NCBI GenBank assembly: GCA_026125665.1
Contig: JAHCKS010000063.1
Location: forward strand, 1 to 32,691
Direction of reading: 5' to 3'
DNA length: 32,691 nucleotides
DNA from: Rubrivivax sp.
GTDB taxonomy: Bacteria; Pseudomonadota; Gammaproteobacteria; Burkholderiales; Burkholderiaceae_C
Of this stretch, positions 8,355 through 17,654 are shown in pieces. The notes below the pieces were generated by a model, which searched no databases, was not told where the DNA came from, and saw only the letters and a program-made list of their open reading frames with translations. Position 1 is the first letter of the stretch. Every line of letters starts with the position of its first letter. A program made the translations under genes and the position numbers.

Positions 8355-9338
8355 TCATGCGGCCCATCCCACCCAGGCCAGCACCGCGAGCCACAGCGAC
8401 GCCGTGACGACGAACGCGAGCGTGGAGGCGACGATGCCGGCTGCCGCCTCGCCTTCGAGCACGCGGTAGCGCTGCGCGAAGATGAGCGCGTTGCTGCCTA
8501 CCGGCAGCGCGGCCATCATCACGACGACCGCCAGCGGCAGGCCGGCGAGCCCGAAGCCCCAGTGCGCGACGGCGAGGATCACCGCCGGCATCACCACCAG
8601 CTTGACCACGCACACCGGCACGAGCGCGCGCCAGGGCGTGGCCAGGCCGTGCGCCTTCAGCGAGATGCCGATGAGCACCAGGCACACCGGCACGACGGCG
8701 CTGCCGAGCAGCTGCAGCGCCTCGTCGAGCACCGGGTGCAGGCCGAAGCCGGTGAGGTTCCACGCGAGCCCGGCGACGATGGGCAGCACCACCGGGTGCA
8801 GCAACGTGTTCTTCGCCGTCGTCGCGACCACTTCCATCAGCGGCGCGGCGCCGTAGGTGCGCGCGTGCGCACGCGCCAGCGCCAGCTCGGCCAGCACCGT
8901 GGGCAGCGTCAGCAGGATGACGCCGTGCACGCCGACCATCGTGATGTGGATCGCCAGCCCCGTCTCGCCGAACAGTGCGGCAGCCATCGGGATGCCCAGC
9001 TGCACGGCGTTGCCGTACGTCGCGGCGATGGCGCGTGCGGCCGGCGCCGCGGCGCCGTCGCGCGCCGCGTGGCGCGTCTGCCAGGCCGCGACGGCGAGCA
9101 CCAGCGCCAGTGCGGGCGCGAAGTACGCCATCAGCACCGGCCAGGGCAGGTGGGCGAAGTCCAGCCGCGCCGCGGTGCGGAACAGCAGCGCCGAGACGAA
9201 GACGTTCATCGCCAGGTTGCCGAGCAGCCGGGCCTCGGCGGGCGTGGCGTCGCCGAACCAGCGCAGGCGCGCGGCCACCCATCCGAGCGCCACGGTGAGG
9301 AAGATGGCGAGCAGCTTGTAGAAGATGGCGAGCGTCAT
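8355..9338 (-). CDS. AEC-family (auxin efflux carrier-like) transporter
   Basis: Integral inner-membrane protein, 327 residues with about ten hydrophobic segments, as in AEC/BART-superfamily permeases (malonate/malate-type carriers and related). Typical features are the N-terminal AIFLTVALGWVAARLRWF and NLAMNVFVSALLF. Near the middle is GNAVQLGIPMAAALFGETGL, a conserved core helix pair with GxPM. In the second half SAVVPVCLVLIGISLKAHG and MMAALPVGSNALIFAQRY match the 'P.a.N.y..A..Y' motif of the family. The substrate is unknown. The start at 9338 follows a 25-base gap from topB, so both are probably on one transcript. Upstream in-frame codons belong to the topB 3' region. Confidence 0.88.
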   Translation of the reverse strand: MTLAIFYKLLAIFLTVALGWVAARLRWFGDATPAEARLLGNLAMNVFVSALLFRTAARLDFAHLPWPVLMAYFAPALALVLAVAAWQTRHAARDGAAAPAARAIAATYGNAVQLGIPMAAALFGETGLAIHITMVGVHGVILLTLPTVLAELALARAHARTYGAAPLMEVVATTAKNTLLHPVVLPIVAGLAWNLTGFGLHPVLDEALQLLGSAVVPVCLVLIGISLKAHGLATPWRALVPVCVVKLVVMPAVILAVAHWGFGLAGLPLAVVVMMAALPVGSNALIFAQRYRVLEGEAAAGIVASTLAFVVTASLWLAVLAWVGWAA

Positions 9339-9363
9339 CGGCGCGCCCCTGGCCGCTCCCGGC

Positions 9364-12180
9364 TCAGCCGCTCTTCTTCTCGGCGGCCTTCCTTGCCGGC
9401 ACCTTCTTCGCCGCCTTCTTTGCCACCTTCTTCGCCGCCACCTTCTTCGCCGGTGCCGGCGTGGCCGTCGCGGCCGCCGGGCTGGCCGCGGCCGCCTTCG
9501 CGACCGCCTTCGTTCCCTTCTTCGCCGGGGGCGCGCCGGCGCCGGCGTCACCCTGCGCCGCTGCGCCGCGAGCGGCGGCGCCCTTCGCCGCGCCGCCCTT
9601 CTCGCCGCGCGGCTCGAACTCGAAGCCGACCTTGCCTTCCTTCTCGTCGTAGCGCAGGTAGGCCTTGAAGGCGCGCCGCGTGCGGTTGGAGACGAAGCCT
9701 TCGAGCAGGCTCGTGCGGCCGGTGGCCAGCAGCTTGTGCACCTCGTCGTGCGAGACCGGCTGCTGCAGGATGATGCGGCCGGTCTTGAAGTCGCAGGTCT
9801 GGTGCGCGCCGACGCTGTGCTCGCACACGTAGTTCTGACCGAACTCGTAGACGTGCCCCTGGCACTTCGGGCAGGGCCCCAGCGACTTCTGGCCGGTGAA
9901 GTCGACCGGCTCGCCGTCCGATGCGCCGGCGCGCTCGTCGTCGCCGAAGTCGAACTCGAGCCGCCAGTTGTCGATCTCGTCGTCGAACACGAGCTTCAGG
10001 TCGGCGCTGAACGGAAAGCCCTTCTTCGAGCGGAAGCCCTCGAGCGGGCCGATGCGCTTGTCGCGCAGGAAGGCTTCGGCCTCGGCCAGCTCGAAGGCGC
10101 GGCCGGACGGGATCTTCGTGATCGAGAAGCCGCAGCCGTCCTCGACGCCGCCACCGGCCGCGCCCGTGCAGGCGAAGCGGCGGTAGTTCTCCTTCACGAT
10201 GCCGCCGCACTTGGGGCACGGCGTGGCGAGCGTCATGTAGTCGCCCGGGATCGTGTCGCGGTCGTACTCCTTGGCCTTGCGCACGATGCGTTCGGCCATC
10301 TTGGCGATCTCGGCCATGAAGCTCTCGCGCTTGAGCCGCCCGTGCTCCATCTCGGCGAGCTTGAACTCCCAGTCGCCGGTGAGCTCGGGCTTGGTCAGGT
10401 CCTCGACCTGCAAGCCGCGCAGCAGCGTCATCAGCTGGAAGGCCTTCGCGGTGGGCACGAGCTCGCGGCCCTCGCGCAGCATGTACTTCTCGTTCAGCAG
10501 CCCTTCGATGATGGCGGCGCGCGTGGCCGGCGTGCCCAGGCCCTTCTCGCGCATCGCCTCGCGCAGCTCGTCGTCCTCGATCAGCTTGCCGGCGCCTTCC
10601 ATCGCCGACAGCAGCGTCGCCTCGGTGTAGCGGGCCGGCGGCCGCGTCTTCAGCGCGATCGCCTCGGCGTCGGCGGCCTTCACCTTCTCGCCTTCCGCGA
10701 CCGGCACGAGGTTGGCATCCTCGTCCTGCGCTTCCTTGCCGTACACCGCCAGCCAGCCCGGGTTGACGAGCACCTTGCCGTTGGTCTGGAAGTGGTGCTC
10801 GCCGACCTTGCTCGTGCGCGTCGTCACCAGGTATTCGGCGCTCGGGAAGAAGATGGCGATGAAGCGCTTGACGATGAGGTCGTACAGCTTGGCCTCGAGC
10901 TCGCCGAGCGTGCCCGGTGCCTGCAGCGTCGGGATGATCGCGAAGTGGTCCGAGACCTTGCTGTTGTCGAACACGCGTTTGGCCGGCTTGACGTAGCCCT
11001 CGTCGATGGCCTTCTTCGCGTGCGCCGACAGCGCCCGCATCGGCCCGGGCAGGGGCTCGTCGGCGAGCATCTGCATCGTCTTCTTCACCGTGCCGAGGTA
11101 GTCCTCGGGCAGCGCGCGGCTGTCGGTGCGCGGGTAGGTGATGAGCTTGTGTCTCTCGTACAGCGTCTGCGCCAGCGACAGCGTCGTCTTGGCGCTGAAG
11201 CCGAAGCGGCCGTTGGCCTCGCGCTGCAGCGTCGTCAGGTCGTAGAGCAGCGGGCTCGCCTGCGTGCTCGGCCTGGACTCGTCGGTGACGATGGCGGTGC
11301 CGCCACGCACCGCGTCGGCGATGGCCTGCGCGTCGGCGGCGCTCCACAGGCGGTCCGCGCGCAGCTCGGCGTCAGGGGTGGCGTCAGCCGGGGCCCCTTC
11401 CCCGGCTCGGGGGTTCTTCTTCCACTTCGGGTCGAACCACTTGCCTTCGTAGCTGCCGGCGGCGGCGACGAACTGCGCCTTCACCTCCCAGTACTCGCGT
11501 GGCACGTGGCGGCGGATGCGTTCCTCGCGCTCGACGACGATGGACAGCGTCGGCGTCTGCACGCGCCCCACCGTCGTGAGGAAGAACCCGCCGTCGCGCG
11601 AGTTGAACGCCGTCATCGCGCGCGTGCCGTTGATGCCCACCAGCCAGTCGGCCTCGCTGCGGCTGCGCGCCGCGTCCGCGAGCCCGAGCATCTCGTCGTT
11701 GCTGCGCAGCTGCTCGAAGCCCTCGCGGATGGCCTGCGGGGTCATGCTCTGCAGCCACAGGCGCTGCACCGGCTTCGCCAGGCCCTTGCCTTGTGTTCCG
11801 CCGCCGGCGTACTGCTCGATCAGGCGGAAGATCAGCTCGCCTTCGCGCCCGGCGTCGCAGGCGTTGATGAGGTGGGAGACGTCCTTGCGCCTGGCCAGCT
11901 TGACGACGGCGTTCAGCCGCGACTTCGCCTTGTCGATCGGCGCCAGGTCGAAGTGCGGCGGCACCACGGGCAGGTGGGCGAAGCTCCACTTGCCGCGCTT
12001 CACCTCGTACTCGTCGGGCGCCTTGATCTCCACCAGGTGGCCCACGGCGGAGGTGACGACGTAGCGCTCGCTCTCGAAGTGGTCGGCGTGTTTCTCGAAC
12101 TTGCCGGCCACGGGCGTGAGCGCGCGCACGATGTCCTGCGCGACGCTCGGCTTCTCGGCAATGATGAGGGTCTTGCTCAT
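9364..12180 (-). CDS. topB: DNA topoisomerase III with zinc ribbons and H1-like lysine/alanine tail
   Basis: Type IA topoisomerase of 938 residues, larger than E. coli TopB (~650). The TOPRIM domain begins KTLIIAEKPSVAQDI, with CDAGREGELIF (~108-118) carrying the Mg-binding acidic residues. The catalytic tyrosine is Y349 in ITYPRTDSRALPED, preceded by LTTVGRVQTPTL. Beyond the core (~600 onward) are two zinc-ribbon-like cysteine sets (CPKCGGIVKENY... and CPKCQGHVYEFG...CEH). The last 80 residues (859-938) are almost only A, K, P and G, with repeated KK pairs (KKVAKKAAKK), resembling bacterial histone-H1-like proteins. It relaxes or decatenates DNA at replication and recombination intermediates. 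The start at 12180 is the standard MSKTLIIAEKPS. It diverges from the SET-domain gene. Confidence 0.95.
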   Translation of the reverse strand: MSKTLIIAEKPSVAQDIVRALTPVAGKFEKHADHFESERYVVTSAVGHLVEIKAPDEYEVKRGKWSFAHLPVVPPHFDLAPIDKAKSRLNAVVKLARRKDVSHLINACDAGREGELIFRLIEQYAGGGTQGKGLAKPVQRLWLQSMTPQAIREGFEQLRSNDEMLGLADAARSRSEADWLVGINGTRAMTAFNSRDGGFFLTTVGRVQTPTLSIVVEREERIRRHVPREYWEVKAQFVAAAGSYEGKWFDPKWKKNPRAGEGAPADATPDAELRADRLWSAADAQAIADAVRGGTAIVTDESRPSTQASPLLYDLTTLQREANGRFGFSAKTTLSLAQTLYERHKLITYPRTDSRALPEDYLGTVKKTMQMLADEPLPGPMRALSAHAKKAIDEGYVKPAKRVFDNSKVSDHFAIIPTLQAPGTLGELEAKLYDLIVKRFIAIFFPSAEYLVTTRTSKVGEHHFQTNGKVLVNPGWLAVYGKEAQDEDANLVPVAEGEKVKAADAEAIALKTRPPARYTEATLLSAMEGAGKLIEDDELREAMREKGLGTPATRAAIIEGLLNEKYMLREGRELVPTAKAFQLMTLLRGLQVEDLTKPELTGDWEFKLAEMEHGRLKRESFMAEIAKMAERIVRKAKEYDRDTIPGDYMTLATPCPKCGGIVKENYRRFACTGAAGGGVEDGCGFSITKIPSGRAFELAEAEAFLRDKRIGPLEGFRSKKGFPFSADLKLVFDDEIDNWRLEFDFGDDERAGASDGEPVDFTGQKSLGPCPKCQGHVYEFGQNYVCEHSVGAHQTCDFKTGRIILQQPVSHDEVHKLLATGRTSLLEGFVSNRTRRAFKAYLRYDEKEGKVGFEFEPRGEKGGAAKGAAARGAAAQGDAGAGAPPAKKGTKAVAKAAAASPAAATATPAPAKKVAAKKVAKKAAKKVPARKAAEKKSG

Positions 12181-12250
12181 GACGGATGGGTCGGCGGGTG
12201 GGTCGGTCCGGACGGGATCCTCGAAGGGGACGGCACGAAAGGGGCACGCC

Positions 12251-12256
12251 TACAAT
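12251..12256 (+). promoter_or_regulatory. Candidate -10 element for the SET-domain gene
   Basis: TACAAT, a 4-5/6 match to the sigma-70 -10 hexamer, lies 55 bases before the MSKK start. It is one of the few AT-containing stretches in the 121-130 bp divergent spacer. No clear -35 is seen 16-18 bases upstream. Predicted transcription from about 12263 would place the alternating CG/CA tract in the 5' leader. Confidence 0.4.
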
Positions 12257-12265
12257 GCCGCCTCT

Positions 12266-12298
12266 CGCGCGCACGCACGCGCACGCGCGCGCACACAT
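12266..12298. repeat. 33-nt uninterrupted alternating pyrimidine-purine tract (Z-DNA-prone)
   Basis: Every step from 12266 to 12298 alternates pyrimidine and purine (mostly CG, with CA steps), a composition known to favour left-handed DNA under negative supercoiling. It lies between the divergent topB and SET-domain genes. It directly precedes an ACATT-C-AATGT inverted repeat (12295-12305) that overlaps the first possible SET start codon. Confidence 0.8.
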
Positions 12299-12310
12299 TC
12301 AATGTATCCA

Positions 12311-12850
12311 ATGAGCAAGAAGGTCCAGTCGCATCGCCCTGCCCGGGCTCCCGTCAACGGCAAGGCGCACCCGGCCGCCGCGCCGAAGCGCCCGGCGGCC
12401 GCCGGCGGCCGGCGCATCCAGGTGCGGCGCAGCGGCGTGCACGGCAAGGGCGTGTACGCGCTGGTGCCCATCCGCAAGGGCACGCGCATCATCGAGTACG
12501 TCGGCGAGATCGTCACCTGGCCCGAGGCGCAGCGCCGGCACCCGCGCGACCCCTCCGACCCGAACCACACCTTCTACTTCCACATCGACGACAAGCACGT
12601 CATCGATGCCGGCGTGGGCGGCAACGCGGCGCGCTGGATCAACCACGCCTGCGAGCCCAACTGCAAGGCCGAGGAAGAGGACGGGCGCATCTTCATCGAC
12701 GCCAAGCGCCACATCGCGCCCGGCGAGGAGCTCTTCTACGACTACGGGCTCATCATCGACGAGCGCTACACGCCGAAGCTGAAGAAGCAGTACGAATGCC
12801 GCTGCGGCAGTCCGCGCTGCCGCGGCACGATGCTGGCACCCAAGCGCTGA
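12311..12850 (+). CDS. SET-domain protein-lysine methyltransferase
   Basis: 179 residues from MSKKVQS; an in-frame ATG at 12302 (MYPMSKK) is an alternative, and neither has a Shine-Dalgarno sequence. Residues 1-35 are a basic, Ala/Pro/Lys-rich tail. The SET domain follows: RRSGVHGKGVYALVPIRKGT (~39-58) and EYVGEI. NHACEPN (111-117) is the SET N-H-x-C-x-P-N signature for SAM and active-site folding. GEELFYDYG (~138-146) contains the catalytic tyrosines. A post-SET motif, C163-x-C165-x4-C170 (YECRCGSPRCRG), should bind zinc together with C114. All catalytic residues seem present. It is expected to methylate lysine side chains of a protein; the target is unknown. It is divergent from topB, whose lysine-rich tail is a plausible substrate (inference). 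Confidence 0.92.
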   Translation: MSKKVQSHRPARAPVNGKAHPAAAPKRPAAAGGRRIQVRRSGVHGKGVYALVPIRKGTRIIEYVGEIVTWPEAQRRHPRDPSDPNHTFYFHIDDKHVIDAGVGGNAARWINHACEPNCKAEEEDGRIFIDAKRHIAPGEELFYDYGLIIDERYTPKLKKQYECRCGSPRCRGTMLAPKR

Positions 12851-12864
12851 GGCGAACCCCGGCG

Positions 12865-13809
12865 ATGGCCCACGACCCGCCCACCCACCTGCGCTGGGAA
12901 GCGGAGTCGCTGTGGCAGCAGCTCGTGCCGGTGCTGCCGCACCTCTCCGTCGAGGTGCTGGCGCGCTGCGAGTCGACCAACAGCGTGCTGATCGAGCGCG
13001 CGCGCCGCGCCGGCGGCGACCCCGACGCGCCCGTCTCGCAACCCGGCGCCCTCGATGCCGGCGCGGCCGGCAACGCACCCACGCCGCACGGGCGGCGCGG
13101 CGGCGACGTGGAGCCGTGCCTGCTGGTGGCCGAGCAGCAGACGCGTGGCCGCGGCCGCCTGGGCCGCGGCTGGCTCGCCGCACCCGGCACGTCGCTGACG
13201 TTCTCGATGTCGCTGCCGCTGGCGCCGCGTGACTGGTCGGGCCTCTCGCTGGCCGCGGGGCTGGCCATCGCCGAGGCGCTGGACCCGGCCACCGAAGGCG
13301 CGCCGCCGCGCGTGCTGCTGAAGTGGCCCAACGACCTCTGGCTCGATGGTGGCGAGGCGGGCAAGCTCGGCGGCCTGCTCATCGAAACGGTGACCGTCGG
13401 CCGCCGCCGCATGTGCGTGGTCGGCGTCGGCCTCAACGTGCAGCCCTTGCCGGCCACGCTGGCCGCCGAGCTGGGCGGCCACGCCAGCGTCAGCGCGCTC
13501 GACCCCGCGGCCACGCCGCCGGGCGTGCTGGCGCGCATCGCCGGGCCGCTGGTGAACGCGCTGCGGGCCTTCGAACGCGAAGGCTTCGCGCCACGCGTGG
13601 CCGCCTACGCGCGGCGCGACCTCCTGCGTGGCCGGGCGGTGATCACGTCGGCAGCGCCGCCGTCATCCGGCCAGTGCGAGGGCGTGGACGAGCTTGGCGC
13701 GCTGCTCGTGCGCGCCGATGGACAACTGCACCGCATCGTCAGCGGCGAGGTCAGCGTGCGGCCCGTGGTGCAGGGGCCTGCGGCGGCCACGCGGCCCGGC
13801 GTCCGCTGA
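12865..13809 (+). CDS. birA: Biotin--[acetyl-CoA carboxylase] ligase, catalytic form without HTH
   Basis: Attaches biotin to the carrier lysine of acetyl-CoA carboxylase via biotinyl-AMP; 314 residues, cytoplasmic. Motifs: biotin-recognition CESTNSVLIERA (~35-46), the biotinyl-AMP loop QTRGRGRLGRGW (~92-103), LKWPNDLWLDGGEAGKLGGLLIE (~152-174) with the catalytic lysine region, and VVGVGLNV. The N-terminal winged-helix repressor domain of E. coli BirA is missing, so it probably does not regulate bio genes itself. An unusual ~25-residue Gly/Ala/Pro-rich insertion (~55-82) separates the first two motifs. It starts 14 bases after the SET gene and ends in a TGATG overlap with the next gene, suggesting one transcript. 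Confidence 0.95.
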   Translation: MAHDPPTHLRWEAESLWQQLVPVLPHLSVEVLARCESTNSVLIERARRAGGDPDAPVSQPGALDAGAAGNAPTPHGRRGGDVEPCLLVAEQQTRGRGRLGRGWLAAPGTSLTFSMSLPLAPRDWSGLSLAAGLAIAEALDPATEGAPPRVLLKWPNDLWLDGGEAGKLGGLLIETVTVGRRRMCVVGVGLNVQPLPATLAAELGGHASVSALDPAATPPGVLARIAGPLVNALRAFEREGFAPRVAAYARRDLLRGRAVITSAAPPSSGQCEGVDELGALLVRADGQLHRIVSGEVSVRPVVQGPAAATRPGVR

Positions 13810-14255
13810 TGCGCACGCTGCTGCTCCTGCTGCTGCTGGCCAATGCGGCGGTGTACGCCTGGTCGCACGGCTGGCTCGAACCGATGTTCGTGAGCCCCGC
13901 CTCGGCCGAGCGCGAGCCTGCGCGGCTGGCGGCGCAGGTCAACCCCGACTCGGTGAAGGTGCTGCCACCCGGGCCCGCGAGCGAGGTGGCCGAGGCAGCG
14001 CAGCGCGCGGCGGCGGCGGCGCGGGCCTGCCTCGAGGTCGGGCCGTTCGGCCTGGTCGATGCGGCAGCGGCCGAGGCGCAGCTCGAATCGGCGGGCGTGC
14101 CTGCCGGCGCCTGGGAGCGCGAGATGCGCGGCCCGGCGCAGGTGTGGCTGCGCGTGCCGCGCGCCGACGCGGCGATGCGCGAGCGGCTTCAGGCGGCCGC
14201 GGCGACGAACGCGCTGCTGTCGGCGGGCTTCAGGCCCTGCGGCGGCGCGGGTTAG
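13809..14255 (+). CDS. SPOR-like membrane-anchored protein
   Basis: 148 residues. The N-terminal hydrophobic segment (LLLLLLLANAAVYAWSHGW, ~4-22) is a signal anchor or uncleaved signal. A short linker is followed by a domain starting CLEVGPFGLVDAAAAEAQLE (~76-95). This matches the first half of SPOR (peptidoglycan-binding) domains: a strand with (V/E)GPF, then a helix with Ala/Leu. The second half (VWLRVPRADAAMRERLQAA...) also fits but is divergent. Likely periplasmic, perhaps at the division site, which is inference. Its ATG overlaps the birA stop (TGATG), indicating translational coupling. Its stop overlaps the stop of the convergent protease gene by four bases (TTAG). Confidence 0.7.
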   Translation: MRTLLLLLLLANAAVYAWSHGWLEPMFVSPASAEREPARLAAQVNPDSVKVLPPGPASEVAEAAQRAAAAARACLEVGPFGLVDAAAAEAQLESAGVPAGAWEREMRGPAQVWLRVPRADAAMRERLQAAAATNALLSAGFRPCGGAG

Positions 14256-16327
14256 CGCGGGCGCTCGCGCTGCGCGCCCGGCCGGCGCACCCGGGCCAAC
14301 GCCAGCACGGCGAGCACCAGCAGCGCCGTCCAGAGCGGCGAGGTGGCGCCGCTGCCGCTGCCGCTGCTGGAGGTGGGCGCGGGCTCAGCGACGGTCACCG
14401 ACACCGTGGCCGTCTTGCTGGCACCCGCGCTGTCGGTCACCGTGAGGCCGACGACGAAGGTGCCGGTGGCCGTCGGCGTGAGTGCGGCGGTGGACGCGTC
14501 GACGGCGCCGGTGAAGGCGCTGACGGCGCCGCCGCCGTTGACGAGCGACCAGCTCCACGACGCGATGCTGCGGCCGGGTGCGACGATGCTGCGCGTGGCC
14601 GACAGCGTGACCGCCTGCCCGCGCACCGCCGCGCCCGACGTCACGTCGATGACCGCCAGGCCGGTAGCCGCCGCCGTGACGGCGCTCGCCGCGTCCAGCA
14701 TGCCGGCGCCGCACAACGGGTAACCGGCGGCGCCCGGGTTCGGACAATAACACTCCAGCTGGTCGACACCGGCCGAAGGCGCCGCGCACACGGGCGTGCC
14801 CGCCGTGCCGCCGGTGGTGGGGAACGGACGCACCGTGCCTTGCAGCAGTGTGCGCACCTGCGCTGCCGTGAGCGACGGGCTCTGCGAGAACAGCAGCCCC
14901 ACGACACCGGCCACCTGCGGCGCGGCGAAGCTCGTGCCGACGGTGAAGTCGAAGCTGTCGCTCCAGATCGAGGCCTGCGGCCCCGTCAGGCCGGCGTCGA
15001 GCGCGGCCAGCACGGGATACAGGCACGGCTCGTTCGGGCCGATGTTGACGCAGTTGCCGCCCGGCGCCGACAGCGCGATCTGCGGCCCGAGGTCGCTGAA
15101 GCCGACCTTCGTGCCGACATGGCGCAGGCCGCCGACGGCGACGACGCCGTTGCAGTTGGCCGGCACGCCCACCGGCTTGCCGGTGTCGTTGCCGGCCGCC
15201 GCGACGATGACGACGCCGCGCGCGACGATCTCGTCGACGGCGGCCTGGTAGGCGGCCGAGCAGGCGTTGCTGCTGCCCAGGCTGAGGTTCAGGACCTTGG
15301 CCGGGTTCTGGTTGTCGGGCACGCCGGCCACCGAGATGCCGGCCGCCCAGCGCATCGCCGCCTGGATGTCCGAATCGCGGCCGAAGCACTTGCCGAGCAC
15401 GCGCACCGGCAGCACGCGCACGCCGGGCGCCGCGCCGGCCATGCCGATCGCGTTGCCGGCCATCGCGCCCACGAGGCTGGCAGTGGCCGTGCCGTGCCAG
15501 CTGCTCGGGGACTCGAAGCAGTCGTCGAACACACCGACGCCGGCCTCGCCGGCCGACACCCAGTCGCCGGGGTCGCTCGGGTCGGCGTCGCGCGCGTCGC
15601 CGTCGTTGGCGACGGCGACGTCTGTGACGAAATCGTAGCCCGGCAGCAGCTTGCCGCCCGTGGCCACGCGCCCGAGGTCGGGGTGCTCGAAGCGCACGCC
15701 GGTGTCGAGCACGGCCACCACCACCGAGGCGCTGCCGAAGCCGCGCGCCCACGCCCCCTGCACGTTGGCCGCGGAGACGAAGGTGCCGTCCGGCGGGCGC
15801 AGGTACCACTGTCCGGCGTCGGGGCCGTTCGGCTGGCGCGACCCGAAGGCATACAGCGGGTCGTTCGGCGGCACCGTCTGCAGCCGCCGCTGGCGGCCGT
15901 TCGGCTCGGCAAACTCGACCTCGGGGTCGGCGGCCAGGCGGCGCGCCAGCTCGGCGGCGTCGGCGCCGCCCAGCCGGACGACCTGCATGCGATCGCCGAC
16001 CGCCTCGCCCGCCTCGAGCGGCCGGCCGACGCGCGCGCCCAGCGTCGCGGCGCGCCTGGCGAGCACCGCCGACACGTCCTGCGGCTTCGCCGCCGCCGCA
16101 AGCGCGTGTGTCTTCAACGTCGCCGCGTCGGCCTTGAACCGGACGATGACCTCGCCCGGCACGGGTGGCAGCGGCTTGCGCGCGGCGACCGCGCTTGCCG
16201 CCTTGCGCGCGGCGGGGGTGGCCGCCTTCGCTTCGGGGGCGGCGGCCGGGGCGACCACGCCGGCGAGGGCGGCAGCGAGCAGCGCCGGAATCAGCCCGCC
16301 ACGAAGGCGACGATGGAGGGAAGCCAT
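14252..16327 (-). CDS. Secreted subtilisin-like serine protease (S8) with PKD-like domain and C-terminal membrane sorting tail
   Basis: 691-residue exported protease. A signal peptide (GLIPALLAAALAGVVAPAAA) is followed by an Ala-rich linker and an inhibitor-I9-like propeptide (~55-150; GEVIVRFKADA, MQVVRL). The S8 catalytic triad is complete: D208 in VAVLDTGV, H278 in SSWHGTATA, S466 in VGTSFAAPQVAG, and the oxyanion asparagine N380 in AAAGND. Cysteine pairs suggest disulfides. A PKD-like beta domain spans ~568-647 (GQAVTLSATRS, GTFVVGLTVTDSAG). The end is a Ser/Gly linker (SSSGSGSGA), one hydrophobic helix (~664-680) and an Arg-rich tail, a layout like GlyGly-CTERM proteins processed by rhombosortase. 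A -10-like TAAACT ends exactly six bases before the ATG and no Shine-Dalgarno is seen, so a leaderless mRNA is possible. Confidence 0.93.
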   Translation of the reverse strand: MASLHRRLRGGLIPALLAAALAGVVAPAAAPEAKAATPAARKAASAVAARKPLPPVPGEVIVRFKADAATLKTHALAAAAKPQDVSAVLARRAATLGARVGRPLEAGEAVGDRMQVVRLGGADAAELARRLAADPEVEFAEPNGRQRRLQTVPPNDPLYAFGSRQPNGPDAGQWYLRPPDGTFVSAANVQGAWARGFGSASVVVAVLDTGVRFEHPDLGRVATGGKLLPGYDFVTDVAVANDGDARDADPSDPGDWVSAGEAGVGVFDDCFESPSSWHGTATASLVGAMAGNAIGMAGAAPGVRVLPVRVLGKCFGRDSDIQAAMRWAAGISVAGVPDNQNPAKVLNLSLGSSNACSAAYQAAVDEIVARGVVIVAAAGNDTGKPVGVPANCNGVVAVGGLRHVGTKVGFSDLGPQIALSAPGGNCVNIGPNEPCLYPVLAALDAGLTGPQASIWSDSFDFTVGTSFAAPQVAGVVGLLFSQSPSLTAAQVRTLLQGTVRPFPTTGGTAGTPVCAAPSAGVDQLECYCPNPGAAGYPLCGAGMLDAASAVTAAATGLAVIDVTSGAAVRGQAVTLSATRSIVAPGRSIASWSWSLVNGGGAVSAFTGAVDASTAALTPTATGTFVVGLTVTDSAGASKTATVSVTVAEPAPTSSSGSGSGATSPLWTALLVLAVLALARVRRPGAQRERPR

Positions 16328-16333
16328 GCGCCG

Positions 16334-16339
16334 AGTTTA
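16334..16339 (-). promoter_or_regulatory. Candidate -10 for a leaderless S8 protease transcript
   Basis: On the minus strand TAAACT is followed by six bases (CGGCGC) and then the ATG of the protease at 16327. A start of transcription seven bases after the hexamer would coincide with the A of the start codon. No -35 consensus is clear. The rest of 16340-16518 shows no gene. Confidence 0.35.
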
Positions 16340-16518
16340 GGAGGGCGCTTCCGGGCGTATTGCGCGCGAATTGCCGGCCGTTGCGCCGGCGTTGTCAGCA
16401 GGTGTTTCGCCTGTGCCCAGGCATGCGGCCAGGCCAGGCTGCGCGCGAACCACGGGGCGGCGAGGGCGGCTCTCGCGGCCTGGTGGCGGCGCCGCGTGCC
16501 CCCTGGCGGCGGGGGCGC

Positions 16519-17654
<1,136 letters not shown>

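Noticed and set aside
9325-12864. Plus-strand open frame extending ~3.5 kb upstream of birA
   Set aside because: It is antisense to topB. The conserved BirA sequence starts only at 12865.
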